A stretch of 64,000 nucleotides of DNA from Boletus sp. NGJ (GCA_019096195.1 JAGTXK010000027.1:124001-188000), one strand, 5' to 3'; counted from the stretch's first letter, positions 12,201 through 25,145 are shown. A program made the numbers and translations. Notes: generated by a model not told the origin, from the sequence alone.

Positions 12201-13049
12201 ATCGCAATGGTCCTCGCTGGCGTTCGTGCGCGTTCTCCGTTTTCTGACGACGAAGAGGCACAAGCGCATCGACCGGTCGTGGAGCCTTTTCCAAACCCGG
12301 CGCCTCAGGAAAAAACAGAGGAAGAAGATCCTGACATCGAGTCGGTGATGTCGTATCCCAAGAGCAAGCGACTTGGGTACTTTGATCTGCACCCCGAGCG
12401 ACGACCTGGAGTTCTATCGGTACGACCGCAGGTTAACGCAGACGACTCTGACGGTAATGACATACCAGATGAACTGGTATATGGGACACCTGAAAATGCT
12501 GTTTTCCCGACGCCGGACCCAATGAGACCGTCGTTTGAAACAGAGGGAAGCGAATATGGTCCCTCAGCGTCGTCTTCGCCCACCCGCGAGATAGACGTTC
12601 CCGAATTCGTCGATTGTGAAAGTAGCAGAGAAGAAAAAGAGAGCTCACACTCCCGAGCTGAGTCTATGACATTGCCACAACTTATGCAGCCCAACCACGA
12701 TATCCCCAAGTCCACACCGCAGAGCAAGACTGCATCACTCATTGAAATGTATCGCGAACGAGAAAGGCAGAGCCTCACCTCTGCAGCCCCATCCAAACTT
12801 CCAGTTCGAACCTCGCCGTTACCACCCAAGAACGTAGAACTTCCTCCAGTTCCCCCGGCTGCTAGGACACCATCTCCCATCTCCGCGCCTAATTCTGACC
12901 CTCTGGAAATAGGAGACGAGGCTGAATCTGAACCTGGAGCAGAGTATCTATCGGCAGATCTGTTTGTAGAACCTGGTCGCAGCAGCCCGGGGCGATACAT
13001 CCACGGTGCTCCCCTTCACAACGTTTTGGAGGAAGAAGAAGAAGAGTGA
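9292..13049 (+). CDS. Msb1/Mug8-domain protein (RhoGAP-like, cell polarity)
   Basis: Yeast Msb1 works with Cdc42/Rho1 in bud development and actin organisation. Four exons (9292-9994, 10077-10978, 11028-11363, 11418-13049) give about 1190 residues with matching phases. The N-terminal 80 residues are basic and Ser-rich. Residues ~110-500 hold the conserved fungal domain formerly DUF1708: YGYLSYERHVILGLDDVARL, the stretch around TTPFIFSTLALDISSSAIK, and AGPHELGMCIRWGLARVVR. The C-terminal half is low-complexity, rich in Ser, Pro, Glu and Asp, with SP-type sites (for example TSPLPPK and RTPSPIS) that would suit cyclin-dependent kinase phosphorylation; that last point is inference. The protein ends in an acidic EEEEEE tail. 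The domain assignment is from memory of the family and not from a search. Confidence 0.75.
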
Positions 13050-13570
13050 CTTCAGTTTCATGTGTAAAGTATGTTGAGTTTCGAAGAATTCTATGTGCTC
13101 GTGACCATACATCGACTCATTTTACTTATTTTATCTTTGCCGTGGACAGTCGATGATTCCGACATACATGTGGTTAAACCGTTCATTCTCTGTTTGCGCC
13201 GTTTTCCTTCTTTCTTGCCCTCTTTATTCATATGAACCTCGATTCAATTGCTAACTTGAAAGCGTCCTTTTTCTTCTTCTATCTAATAACCCCGTCCCTG
13301 GAATACCTGTCATCAAGTCGTTGATGGTCTCAAATAGCTATGTTCTCCTTTCCTTTCTTATCTGATGTTCGCCGTGTCCTTCACTTGGGTCTACTACCGG
13401 CTATAAAGTGCAGTCTTTTGGATATCTAAATAACTTACCTTAGGTTCAATTGGGTTTGTCGCTGGAAAGCTGTGAGTCACGGGTTTGATAAGATATCACG
13501 CGGACGGACCTCCGCCGTACGATACTAAGACTGTGTCATTCCGCTTTTCTTCTGCTGACCTGTAGCCAAG
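13050..13570. other. Intergenic, Msb1-like gene to oxoprolinase-like gene
   Basis: About 520 bp, T- and C-rich in the middle (13190-13330), holding the 3' end of one gene and the promoter of the next. No gene or repeat is seen. Confidence 0.45.
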
Positions 13571-16478
13571 ATGGTTGTTCCAGATCGATCCATCAGGATT
13601 TGTGCAGATCGAGGGGGCACGTTTTGTGACGTCCATGCGTACGTTGATCGCATTCAGTTAGTCGGATCCTCTTGACGCTCGACGTCGATGTAGATCCTAC
13701 CTTGATACAGACCATTCTGGCGAGCGCAGAGAGCTCGTGGTAAAACTCTGTAAGTGTGTATGATCCCTGTCCTTCCCCCGTACAACGTGGTGTTTTTGTT
13801 GGCAGTATCGCAAGATCCAAACAACTACAACGATGCGCCGACAGAAGGGATTCGGAGAGTGTTGGAGATGGTTACGGGGGAAAAGATCCAACGAGGGTGC
13901 GTGCTCGATACGAGCAAGATTGGTGCGTTTGCGTCCCAACCCGAACCCACACGCCAACGGACACGCTCACCCGGTCTGTGGAAAAAAATAGATTACATCC
14001 GACTGTCTACGACGGTCGCTACCAACGCACTCTTGGAACGCAAAGGCCACCGACACGCGTTGCTCATCACCAAAGGGTTTAAAGACCTCCTCTTGATCGG
14101 GAACCAATCCCGCCCGCGGATCTTTGATCTCAATATCCGACGCGCGCCGCCACTCTACTCGGACGCCGTCGAGGTGGACGAGCGAGTGACGCTCGTCGGG
14201 TACACGTCGGATCCCAAGGGTGAGGAACACGCGGTGCAGTGGAATGAAGACGGGTCGGTGCAGCGGGGGTATAGGGGCCCTGGTTGGGATGGTGAAGGGA
14301 ATGCGGAGGGACCGGGGGAGATCGCGAGAGGTATATCTGGAGAAGCCGTCCGGATTTTGAAACGACCAGGTCTGTACGCGGGCGTTTTTCACGGACATGC
14401 AACTGTTCGCATCTCCTTGGAATCCTCGACGCTCACTGCTTCTCTCCCATGCATGATTGTCATGTGAAACAGATCTCGGGGTCGTGCGGCAAGACCTTGA
14501 GCGCTTGTACGAGGCGGGATACCGCTCGCTAGCCATCGTCCTCATTCATTCGTACACATTTCCTGATCACGAGACGCAGATTGGAAAACTAGCGCGCGAG
14601 ATTGGATTCACCCAGGTCTCGGAGTCGTCGCAGCTCCTTCCGATGATCAAAGTGGTCCCACGAGGGATCTCCTCTACCGCGGATGCGTACCTCACGCCGA
14701 TCCTGCACGAATACCTTGATGGTTTCTTCAAAGGATTCGATGCCCAACTCCGGGATGGTCGGATCAAGAGTCCCCGCGTCGAGTTCATGGGAAGCGATGG
14801 CGGTCTCTTGGATCTTGGCAACTTTTCTGGACTCAAAAGTATATTGAGTGGACCAGCCGGTGGTGTGGTAGGGTATGCCTTGACGAGTTGGGACGAGCAA
14901 AGAAAGTACCCTATTATTGGGTGCGTTCCTTTTGTCTTTATTGGATGACCGATCCGTGTTGTGACCGAGCTCGGTAGCATTGATGTGGGTGGAACTTCGA
15001 CCGATGTGTCGCGTTTTGACGGCCGGTATGAAGTCGTGTATGAAACTACGACGGCAGGGGTGACTATTCAGTCACCGCAACTCGATATCAATACCGTTGC
15101 CGCTGGAGGAGGCTCACGCCTCACCTTCCGCAACGGACTATTTCTGGCAGGGCCAGAGAGTGCTGGAGCTGAACCGGGTCCGGCATGTTATAGGTGAGGC
15201 TCGGTGAGATAGTAATGATGACTTTGTGGATAATAGCATCGGATGCAGAAAGGGTGGTCCGTTGGCGGTGACAGATGCAAACCTCCTTCTTGGACGCTTG
15301 GTTCCGGATTACTTTCCAAAGATATTTGGAAGGTCGGAGAACGAGCCGTTGGACGTCGTCGCATCCCAAACGGCTTTCGAGGAACTGGCCAGAAAAATCA
15401 ATGAGACGCAGGAGCGACCATTCGACTTGGACGAGATTGTCTACGGGTAGGTTCCAGAACGCGAGCACAGAGAACATGAGGGTTCTGACGAATGCGACAG
15501 TTTCATCAAGGTTGCCAATGAGACCATGTGTCGTCCGATTCGTGCCCTGACGGAGGCTCGAGGATACTCAACCGGAAAGCACATGTAGGTACATTTCCGA
15601 ATTTGCGGACTGGCGCGCTCACCATCTACAGACTAGCGAGTTTTGGTGGTGCAGGCGGTCAACATGCTTGCGAGATCGCGAGCCTTTTGGGAATCAAGAC
15701 GATCCTAATACATCGTTACAGCTCTATTTTGTCCGCCTATGGGCTTGCGTTAGCTGATCGGTAAGATGAAAGGAATGCTTTTGTATATTCCGACTCATGT
15801 ACGATCTGCCAGTGCGTTTGAGCTCCAAGAGCCGTCCTCGGCATTCTATTCTAGTTCTACGCGTGCTTCCCTTCTTACTCGCCTGGATAAACTCACGAAC
15901 AATGTCCGCGAAGAACTAGCTCGTCAAGGCTTTGAAGGCAATCGGGTGATGGTCGAGCGAATGCTAAACATGCGTTTCGAAGGGACGGACACCGCACTTA
16001 TGGTGTTGCCGAACGCAAACGACGGGGATGGAACAGAGGATTTTGAGGCAGCATTCAAGAGAGTCTACAAGTCGGAATTTGGATTTTTGCTTGAGACCAA
16101 GACGATCATTGTCGATGACGTTAAGGTAACTCCTTTTGGTTCAGTAGCTTTCAAGCGACGCTGCCGTGCTCATGGTGCCTCGTGCAGGTACGCGGTATCG
16201 GAAAGACATTCGATTCTCTGGGGGAGTCGGTCTACTCAGAGGTAGAGCGGCTTGAGAGACGTCCAGTGGACCGTTGGGAAGCGGTGTCTACAAACAGCGT
16301 CTACTTTGACAAGGTCGGTCGGATACCTGACACGCCAGTGTTTTTGTTGGAGCAGTTGAAAGTTGGAGATGAAGTGACTGGGCCTGCGATGATTATCGAC
16401 GACACACAGACGATTGTGGTGGTCCCGGGGGCAAAGGCGGTACTGAGCAGCAAGCATCTCCATGTGACACTCGAGTAG
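13571..16478 (+). CDS. Hydantoinase A / 5-oxoprolinase N-half protein lacking HyuB
   Basis: Full eukaryotic 5-oxoprolinase (about 1280 residues) opens 5-oxoproline to glutamate with ATP. Here eleven exons (13571-13638, 13694-13749, 13806-13922, 13992-14369, 14473-14920, 14978-15193, 15249-15446, 15501-15584, 15632-15760, 15813-16125, 16188-16478) join in phase to only 765 residues. Seen in order: [15 protein letters not shown] (N-terminal ATPase-like motif), [67 protein letters not shown], and a C-terminal domain ending [13 protein letters not shown] then HLHVTLE and a stop. That stop falls exactly where the HyuB half normally begins, and no HyuB sequence follows before the F-box gene. It is either a truncated gene or a genuine HyuA-only enzyme. 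A PxpA-like gene lies upstream at 2868-4259. Confidence 0.88.
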
Positions 16479-16869
16479 AATCCTCGCCAGTTTTACATTA
16501 CTTACATAAAGGTGCAAAGATCCAACTTGAAGTGACTGCGACTTCGACGAATCGGCTGAGTCTTGAGAAGAAAAAAAGAAATATTGTACAGCAAGTATGC
16601 CACGTTGCAACTGTCAAGTGTGTTTGCACTCGACTTTCACAGGCTCGCGAGATGTGCGCGAGTCGGCCTGCGACACCCTGACAGCATCCCTGACCCATTC
16701 CCAGTTGTGACAGTCACCGCCTTTACCCTAATTACATTGTAGGCGATCTTAGCGATGAGGGCAATCGCAATAATTGAGTAAGTCCACTCCCCAGCTCATA
16801 GAAGTAGCCATTCTTTTTTTTCCGTGTTCCACCTCCAACCAAGATTCCACACACATCGCACACTTTGCA
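16479..16869. other. Intergenic; no HyuB remnant visible
   Basis: About 390 bp. I looked for the HyuB half of oxoprolinase, which would begin here in a full-length gene, and found no matching motif in the three forward frames. C/T-rich promoter sequence precedes the F-box gene from about 16780. Confidence 0.5.
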
Positions 16870-18685
16870 ATGCCGTTCCTTTCCCGTCGTTCAGTCGATC
16901 CTTTGACCTTTACAACACCCCTCAGGGACAGACGTTTTGCCCAGAATCAGTCTGAGCTTTCTCAGACCCCACGCAGTCGGGCTCGATCGGAAGCAAGTCT
17001 CTTCAGGCGTGTCTCAACTCTCTTTACCGGCCGTCGACGAACCTCGCCGTCGCAGACCACTTCGAGACCTGTAGGGATAGGATACAGCTACACATATCCT
17101 CGGACCACGCTTCCCAGAGTTTCCAGCGACTCCACCCCACAGTCTTCCCTTGAAATTCGACGGCCCAGCGGTCTAGGCAGGCGAGCGAGTCTTCTTGGGT
17201 CCAACGACTCCACTGACAACGAGAGTTTCGGGAGGGAGGTGCAGGAGGGAGGGGACTCGGTTCCGATAGGGTTCGCGAGTCTGCCGAACCTGTTAAGTGG
17301 CGCATTTCAATCGCCCGAGAGGTCATCGCCGCATCTCGGGCTTCCTCTCAAGCGCCGCACGGCGTCTATCACTCTCCCAAACCCCATTTTCCGAGTCGTC
17401 CTTGAATTCCTTCCCCGGAACGACCTCCCTGCTGTTGCGCTCGTGTCCCGTGGGTTTTGTGCCATCGCCAGATATACGCTGTACCACTCGCTCAATGTCC
17501 AGACGATGACAGAGTCATCGCTGGAGAGGCTCTACAACGTCTTGGCATGCAGGAAAGAACTTGCAGCACTGGTTGTTTCCTTTTATTGTCGCTCTTGGCC
17601 ATCCTGGGGATTCGCTTCGCCAGATGGCTTCCTTTCCTCTGTTCCTTCAAGCGATGTCCGTCAAGCCCTCCAGAACATGTACAATCTCAAGTCTCTCACA
17701 CTTCCCTCCTTTGCGTCCATACTCTCACTCACTCCATCGCTCACATTCTCTCTGATACATTTGACTATCCTTGATAAGAAATTGACACAATCGCAGCTTG
17801 TAGCGTTACGCAGTTGGCTTGCTACTCAGGCATCTCTCGAGTCGCTCTCACTCCCTCACCTCGTCGAGTACAGCAGTACCGATCTATTGCAAACGAACGA
17901 TCACGGTTCTTTGACCACCTTACTTCCTGGTCTCAAGTCGTTGCGTGCATCCACAGAGATAGTCTCTATGCTGTGCCTTGAAATGAACAAGCCAATACAG
18001 CACCTCACGCTGGATGTCCACGAGACCCTTTACACTGGTTTGCGCCCTAGTTCTGTGATTCGCCCTCTAAATGGGGTTCGCGAGATGCACATCATCTTCG
18101 CTCCAGAGGTCGACAAGAGGACCGTCGAGAAGTTTCTTGGCATAACGGGCAGCATGCTGACAGGGGAGCAGAAACCGGAGGCGATGAAGTCGCTGGAAGT
18201 AGAAGTGTTGTGGACGGACAACGATGCTGCCGAGGCATGTCCCCGACAATCCTCTTCTATTCTCGTATCGTTGCTGATCTTCCTTGTCCGCTTAGACACT
18301 GTACGGGATTGTCACCTCGATCATATCTCGTTTTCGGGGGTTGGAGACGCTCAAATTGACGTCGCCATTTCGCTCCATCCAAGCATACATCCCCGTCAGC
18401 TTGCCACTACTCCAACCCCCCAGTCCCGCTCCCTCACCTTCCTGGACGGCGTCCTCGCTGGACCCCCCATCGATATACACTGCCACTCTCTCTAGCAGTA
18501 CGATTCGAAAAGAATTCGTTGCGTGCGGTATCGAGAAAAGTTATGCCAAGACGTGGACGAAACATTGTCCATCCTTGTCCGACATCCGATTTGACTTTTC
18601 ATGTTCGACGACGGACGCGGACGTGGAACTCTGTGGGGTATGGTTCAGACGGAAGATGCACTTGTCGTTGCCGTCGACGACGTGA
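16870..18685 (+). CDS. F-box protein, apparent frameshift near 18336-18341
   Basis: F-box proteins recruit substrates to SCF ubiquitin ligases. The frame opens at the ATG of 16870 (MPFLSRRSVDPLTF) with a basic, Ser/Arg-rich N-terminus. An F-box-like segment sits at about residues 168-210: LPNPIFRVVLEFLPRNDLPA then LVSRGFCAIARYTLYHSL. A leucine-rich body follows (LKSLTLPSF, LESLSLPHL, LLPGLKSLRAS). At 18336-18340 a run of five G joins this frame to another that continues in the same style (LETLKLTSPFRS, then KSYAKTWTKHCPSLSDIRFD) and stops at 18685. Removing one G would restore a single product of about 604 residues. Left as read, the first frame stops at 18495. An undetected intron is less likely, since no good donor-acceptor pair fits. 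It could be a sequencing error or a real pseudogene lesion. Confidence 0.65.
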
Positions 18686-20119
18686 GTCCCGCATCCAAGG
18701 ACACCGTTTTGTAACCTTTCCCGTCCTTTTCGTTATTTTTGCAAAGTTGACTTATTTCTGATTCTGGTCGTACATGGTCTGCGTATTAGTAAAGGCGACT
18801 TTGTATAGTTAGTTGTGTAGCGTCGTAACAGTACATCGTTGCATCGCTTGATTCCCTAGTATAAATGTTAATGATTGGCATACAGTGCACAATGTTCCAA
18901 CGGAACGAATCGGTGATTTATGGCAATATTAGTTACGTGCGCAATAATCAAGTAACGTTACGCCTAACGGGACCCGACATTAGGTCATGATGGGAGGAAT
19001 GACTGTACGTCTTCCTTTGCTTCTTTCAAGTTGGTTGGTAGGAGATGATAGAAGTACTGTCTTTCACCTTTCCATGTCCAAACGATGCGCACGGGTTTTA
19101 GCTCGTGAAAGGCAGGCACAAAAATGAAACTAGATACTTATCCTGCGGGGACGGTCCCAAATGAAATAGTTCAAGTTTCGTCGGGAACGAGTCCACTACG
19201 CCAAAATTCAAACCAAACACGAAAAACACAACAAACGAGCGACGGGCGCGACGTGTCCGCCACCAGCCTGAGCCTTGTCATCGCGCGAGTCCACCGCGTA
19301 CCGGCACACCATCTGCAGGATTCACTGTAATTTAGATCATGATGCATGATGCATCTTCCTTGCCATGTGCGTTCCCAGCCCGTGAGGAGTAGTCGGACAA
19401 TTGGATGACTTATCTCAAATTCACAGCTCGGTACAGTGTCCAAGGAGGTATCCGGAGCAAAGTGTTCAAACTGACACTGTTGTCGAGCACATGTTGTTGC
19501 TCCGGCCTGTGTCACTATTGTATTATCTTCCGAGTCCTTCTGCATCTGGGCCGCCAGAACAACGTGACAGGACGTCCGCTCGTGTCTTCACCCTCGTCCT
19601 CTCGCCTGATACACTCGCCAGACGTTTTTTGTATCCCCGATAGTATCCAGTTCTATCGGTTTTGACAAACTCAACCATCGTCACATGGTACGGCGTGCCA
19701 GTAGCAGCCGCTCTGCTGTACCAACGTTCCAGAGGTATGGCCCCATGGGATTCGGTATACCTGAAGCTCGCATGCGGGTGTTTTCCAGCCGCCCGATGGC
19801 AGAATCAACGACACTTGATGGAGTTGACAATTGGGTTCAACTAGAACAGACTCGTCGAATCTGTGCAGTGGGACCTCCTCGCTTGAGATTTGAGACTGAG
19901 CCGCGCATGTGTGCCAGCACTACGATTGCTGGTCTAGTCCAAGTAATCAAACATTAGATCATAGCTAAATTTGAGGATGTCCAGGTCAAGCAAAAAAGAA
20001 TAGCGTGAAACGAAAATCTCGCTTATATAATCGTGCAGTGTGTCTTCTGGGCCTCGATTTCGTTGTTGAATCAACTTGAAGTCTTGAACTGTGCGCGTGG
20101 CACGACGTCGACGTCGTCC
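18686..20119. other. 1.4 kb without an assignable gene
   Basis: Short open frames exist on both strands (for example 19124-19330 plus, 19171-19545 minus), overlapping each other in a way typical of chance. None shows a domain, signal peptide or splice-consistent extension. The end of the stretch should hold the Sac3 promoter. Confidence 0.4.
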
Positions 20120-23100
20120 ATGGCGACAATGGAGCCAGGACCACAACTCAACCACAGAGGAACCCGCACGAATGGACATGTCGACGGCGGTGGCCCAGCA
20201 AGGCGCGCTCATCATGGGAACAAACGATGGATCGCCGACGGTATTGCCGGACGCAGTGGCACAAGCACACCTCCTGCTGGAAGTGACAGCGAGCGTTGGG
20301 AAAGAGGCGGGCACAGAGGCGGTGGTAGAGGAAGAGGTCGCGGTGGTCGTGGTAAATTCGGCAATACCTCTGTCACATTCCGTCGAAACGGTGCTCTCGA
20401 CGGAGGTGCCACAGGAAGCGAGGAAGAGCACAGTGAAATGGAGGACGAACACGAGCTCAAGGAGGTAGATCCGAACGAGCCAGAGACGCCAGAGGAACGC
20501 GAAAATTTTTGGCAAGAGGTGCGTCGCAAATATGGTTTTCTGTGGCTACGCTCTCCATGCTCTCATTCTCTAGTTGGTGAAGGCGCGTGAGGTTGAGCGC
20601 AAACAGGCCATCGCGGAAGGAAAGATGGATGATCCGCTCAAACCGAAACGTCTCGAGGACGCCATTACCATGGTCGGTACATGCATGGATATGTGTCCTC
20701 GCTTTGAACGATATCGACGTGAACGCGAGAACAACCTATTTGAATGGGAAACGGTGGGGATTTATGGCTTTGAAATATAAGCAACACCGAGGTTATGCGC
20801 TCATTCTGTTCGTAGATTCCTGGCACCAAGAGAGTAGACCACCAACGAGCCGTCAAGGCTTATGAACGGGCAGCTGGGGATAAAACACTGCCATCGGACC
20901 TTCGACCTCCAGATGTCCTCAAGGTGCATTTCCACCTTGAAACCAATTAGCGCGCATCCTTGATCACATTCCGTCAGGGCACTCTCGACTATCTTTTCCA
21001 CGAACTCTTACCACGTGGTGGATTTTCGGAAACATTCAACTTCATTCGGGACCGCTCGAGATCAGTACGAAACGACTTCACCATGCAACATGAGATGGGA
21101 CCCGTCGCGATCGAGTGTCATGACCGATGCGCTCGGTTCCATATCCTGGCACTTCACATTGAACGTGACCGCCGAGGGTTCTCCATTACTATGGAAGAGC
21201 AACAGCTCATGAATAGTAAGTATATCTCAACTAAACTTATCACATACATAACGGATGCTTGTATAGCCTTACAGAGCTTAAAGGAGTTCCATCAAGACCA
21301 ACGCGGCCATTATCAGTCGTCAACCGAGCTGGAAATGCGCGTTTACCATCGTCTCGTCCACATCCGCGACCAAAGAGAGCGTCATGACGATATACCACAA
21401 GCTTTGCTCAGTCATCCCGTATTTGAGCTGACTACAAAATTCCGTGCTCGCGTTCAAGCCAAGAGTGCACCTATCACCAAAACTTCCCCCCTTGCTGTTG
21501 ATGTGGAGGCGATGCATATATTTGCTGAGCTAGCTGACGTCCTACGCCGTGAGGGCAATGTTGTTATGACCTACCTTGTCGCATGCATCCTTGAACGACA
21601 CTTTGGAAAGGACACCATCGAGGACATCGAGTCGATACGAGGCGACCTCTCTCTCCCTGATATCATTGACGGATATTCTGGAACGGGCTCTTCAGAGCAA
21701 GACACGGATATCGACATCTCCGTAGTGGACGAAACTGAACTACAAGCAGAGCCTTCTGCTCTTATCCCCCACGAATCCCCCAAGCCACTACAACCGAGTG
21801 GGTCTCAGTGGCTGACTGATACCTTTGGCCCCAAACCAACACAGTCCGCCTTCTTCGAGTCCAGCACTGCCGATCTGCCTTCGCAGCCCTCTGTAGCGCC
21901 AGTACGGTCGGCTTTCGCCAATCTAAAGACAATCCCAAACGCATTTGGCACGGCTTCCTTCGGCACACAAAGTACGTTCACGAACGTGGGATCCGCCGCT
22001 CCCCCAATCTCTGTCTTTGGACCCATCAAAGATAACAATGTACAAGCACCTAGTTCGCTTCCGCACAGAGTTACCGGTATGTTCAGACCGACTACGTCTA
22101 TTTACGCACCGTTTACATACACGTGTTAGAAGCCTCCAGTGCTCCCGTCAGTTTCTCATCATCGCCGTTTGTTTCATCTTTTCCACCATTCGTTCCGACG
22201 CCAGCCGAGGCCAAATCGACGATATCTCCGCCTCAAGCAGAGCAGTCACCACAAACGGCTGCATTGTTTCCCCCACAGCCTCCCCAATTCAATGGATCTA
22301 CTTTTGGTACAGCTAAGAAATCGACTTTTGGTTCGGAAACATCGACGTCGAGATCACTCAACCCTTTGGCACCAAACTTCGCCACGTCCACTGGTGCCGG
22401 CGGGTTTGGTACATCCACCACGTCCGCATTTCACATAACGCCGTCAATCAGTGAACATTCTTACACTGAGAGCCGCGAATCCAGCATCCTTGCCCCCATT
22501 TCGAACGAGCCATCAGTTTCCCTACTACCCAAACAACCAACTCAAAGGCAATCCACTTCTGACACAACCACGTCGGAAATACCCTTTGTATCCTCTGCCC
22601 CTTCCATGAACTCGACCTCTCTGGAAGGTGTAACGGATCAGATGCTAGCTCCGCAACCTCCACCACTCAATCGACGCCAGCCAATCTCGTTGCCCTCGAC
22701 GCCCACTGCAACGGTGTTCATCCCACCATCCCTTTCTCGGACACGAAAGTCTATATTTGGTTCCCTGAAGAACCTACAAACGTCCCTCCTTTCGGCTGCG
22801 CCAACTGAAATACTAAGTCCCCTTGTTCTACATTCACCCGCCTCAAGGTCGCTGTCTTCGATGCCGGGCCTGCTTCGCAGAGAATCCATCCAATCCCCCC
22901 TAAAAGTAGTCATCAGTGCCGCGGACGTCGAGGCGGAAGCCGAACCTTCGGCCGAGAAGCTGCACACATCACTCGTCGCCGAACCGCCTCCCGCACAGAA
23001 GCCTGACCTCGACATCATGAAAGCGACGGCGTCTCATTTTGCACGTCGAAGTTGGCTGGTGAAACAGGCGTTCTCCAAGTGGCGACAGCGAGTGAGTGAT

Positions 23101-25145
23101 CAAGCCAAGTGGATCGAGGCGTGCCGACGAAGCGCGCGTTACAAAGAAAAGGTGCAAGCCGAGCGTCTTTCGCGCAGCGTTGGTGGTTCTCCCGCGCCGA
23201 ACGGTCGCGCGCATCGAAAAACACCACCCGAGTCCCGCGCGCCGCTTAAGAAGCGCCTGCGAGGGCGTTTATCTGGGGAATACCGACCCCCGGCAAACGA
23301 TGAAGAACTCGCGAAACGGTTCGAAAAGGTGAAACATTGGATCGAGTTATCGTCGAAGTTGACTCAACGCTTCATCAGAATCACGAAGACCATGCGCGCC
23401 GATGGGCACGTGGGTCACTTCTCGGTGTGCTGAGGGATTTTTTGGAGTCGACGAGGAGACCGTTGCCCGACAACTGGTCTGCGTGGCTATCGCTTAATCA
23501 AGAGAGCGATGGGACGGCCATTTGGCTGGAACAAAAGTTCAACGTGCCAGATTCGGGAAAGTGGAAAAACGAAAACGTGTTTCATATGCCGATCTCGAAA
23601 GACCAGGTTGAGCTGGCGCATTCGTATCCTGGCGTCGTCATATTTGAACGTACTCCCTTGACGGGTGTCACAGATATCTTGGGAAGGTGAGACAAACCTT
23701 GTTCATACCTGCTCATATTCTGAGTGGAACTGTATAGGAAATATCGCGTTTTGGAAGATTGCGCTCGCCTGCGCGAAATTATTGAGGTGTTTCCGATGGA
23801 CCGACATTATATTCCATCGTTACTATGCATCGCATGGTCTGAACGAGATCCGGATTCGTCCAAGGACTTTGATGATATGGTTGGTTGACCAGTGATTCTT
23901 GCTTCCCCTTGTTCATTTCGTTTGTAGGTTGAATCGATGGTGGAGGGCAGCATGCTGATGTCAATGCACGAACTCTTGATCTCTACGGCTGCCTTAGATA
24001 TGGAGTCCAAGTTGGAAGAACTGTTGCACGTCGTTCCATTTGATCTCGAGGGTCGACTCGTAAAACGTGTCTCTTTGAATGGTGCGTGAGGACGATTGAC
24101 CCGATGGTTCGGCTATTTACACCTGTGGGACTGGCAGATCTTTTCAAGATTTGGGAGCATCGATGGGAGGAAACAACGACGAAGTGGCTTGGCGACTGTA
24201 TCGTTTACGGGGAGTGTGAGTTTGTTCTACGCGTGTGACCGGAAGTCGTTGATCGCATTTGGGAACAGTTAATTGGGACCTTTATGCAAAGTTGCTAGAA
24301 GGTTGCACGCGTCTTTTGATTCAGATTATTGAATCTGTGACCGGTCTACTACAAGACGATGGTGTCCCAAGCGACCTCCTTTCCCACTTACAATTCAAGG
24401 GCATGGACTCTCGGTATGTTGTCATGGGTTTCGCGAATTCAACGACGCTGAGCTTGTCATAGCGCAACCTTTGAATCAGTTCTTGACTGGCTGCAGGCTC
24501 TTCCAGAAACTGAATTTACTGCCTCGCTGGTGGATGACATCGGAGCACATCAGAACCTCGGTCGTGGTAAGTGTCTATGTGACTCCCCCAAAACGAAGCA
24601 CTCATCATCTCTAGATTTCCCAACGATGACCTTTCTGTCCCAGCTGTATGCGCTTGCACGTTCTGTTTCAGCTCACGTCGCAGAAGTTGATCCAGAGGTC
24701 ACACATTTTGTCTCTCGATCGCGGTTGGATGACGCGTCGAGAGAGATTGAGAGGTTGAAAATGTTGTTTGAGGAGGAGATGAAAGCCTACCAGATCGCCA
24801 AGCTCAAACCTTCGAAACGACATGCGTCCTTTGCAGAGATGAACTCGAGCAGGTGCGTCACATTACATCATGTTAATTTCGAGGGTGTGTTGCTCATCTA
24901 GGTTTTATAGAACATCCATCCCGAGATCAAAGAAGCAACGACTGTCCGATGGATCTCTTACGGACGAGGAGACAACCTCGTCCAGTGCGTCCTCCCCCCC
25001 ACTCAGCATTGCGACCTCTGTCCCATCCGAGTCCGTCCAACCCATGGTCGTCACGCCTGCCATGTTACGTTCCCTGACCAAGGACATTCGTGCCAAGTAT
25101 GGTGCCGCTCCAACTAACGCTTTTTCTGCTTCTGTTTCTCGATAA
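20120..25145 (+). CDS. SAC3: Sac3/GANP-family mRNA export factor
   Basis: Sac3 is the scaffold of the TREX-2 complex at the nuclear pore, linking transcription to mRNA export. Fourteen exons (20120-20518, 20574-20753, 20816-20923, 20978-21215, 21267-22076, 22130-23328, 23379-23686, 23738-23879, 23928-24081, 24138-24215, 24269-24413, 24463-24566, 24615-24852, 24902-25145) give about 1448 residues. The N-terminus has a Gly/Arg-rich patch (RGGGRGRGRGGRG). The Sac3 domain follows: GTCMDMCPRFERYRRE, LDYLFHELLPRGGF, NFIRDRSRSVRNDF, ECHDRCARFH. The middle is Ser/Pro-rich with FG-like dipeptides (FGTAS, FGTQS, FGSET, GGFGT), fitting pore binding. The C-terminal third is helical. An alternative acceptor at 20950 would add nine residues in frame. 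GPN1 starts 175 bp downstream on the same strand. Confidence 0.9.

Noticed and set aside
12305-13000. 231-codon minus-strand frame opposite the Msb1-like C-terminus
   Set aside because: Ser/Gly-rich shadow of a low-complexity coding exon; nothing supports expression.
16479-16760. Hidden continuation of oxoprolinase into a HyuB domain
   Set aside because: None of the three forward frames shows a HyuB motif before the F-box gene begins.
18341-18428. Intron at the F-box frame break (GTTGGA to GTCAG)
   Set aside because: The donor is poor and the resulting frame quickly ends in a stop; a one-base indel explains the data better.
19934-20515. 193-codon minus-strand frame opposite SAC3 exon 1
   Set aside because: Antisense to the Gly/Arg-rich exon; composition is the mirror of that exon.
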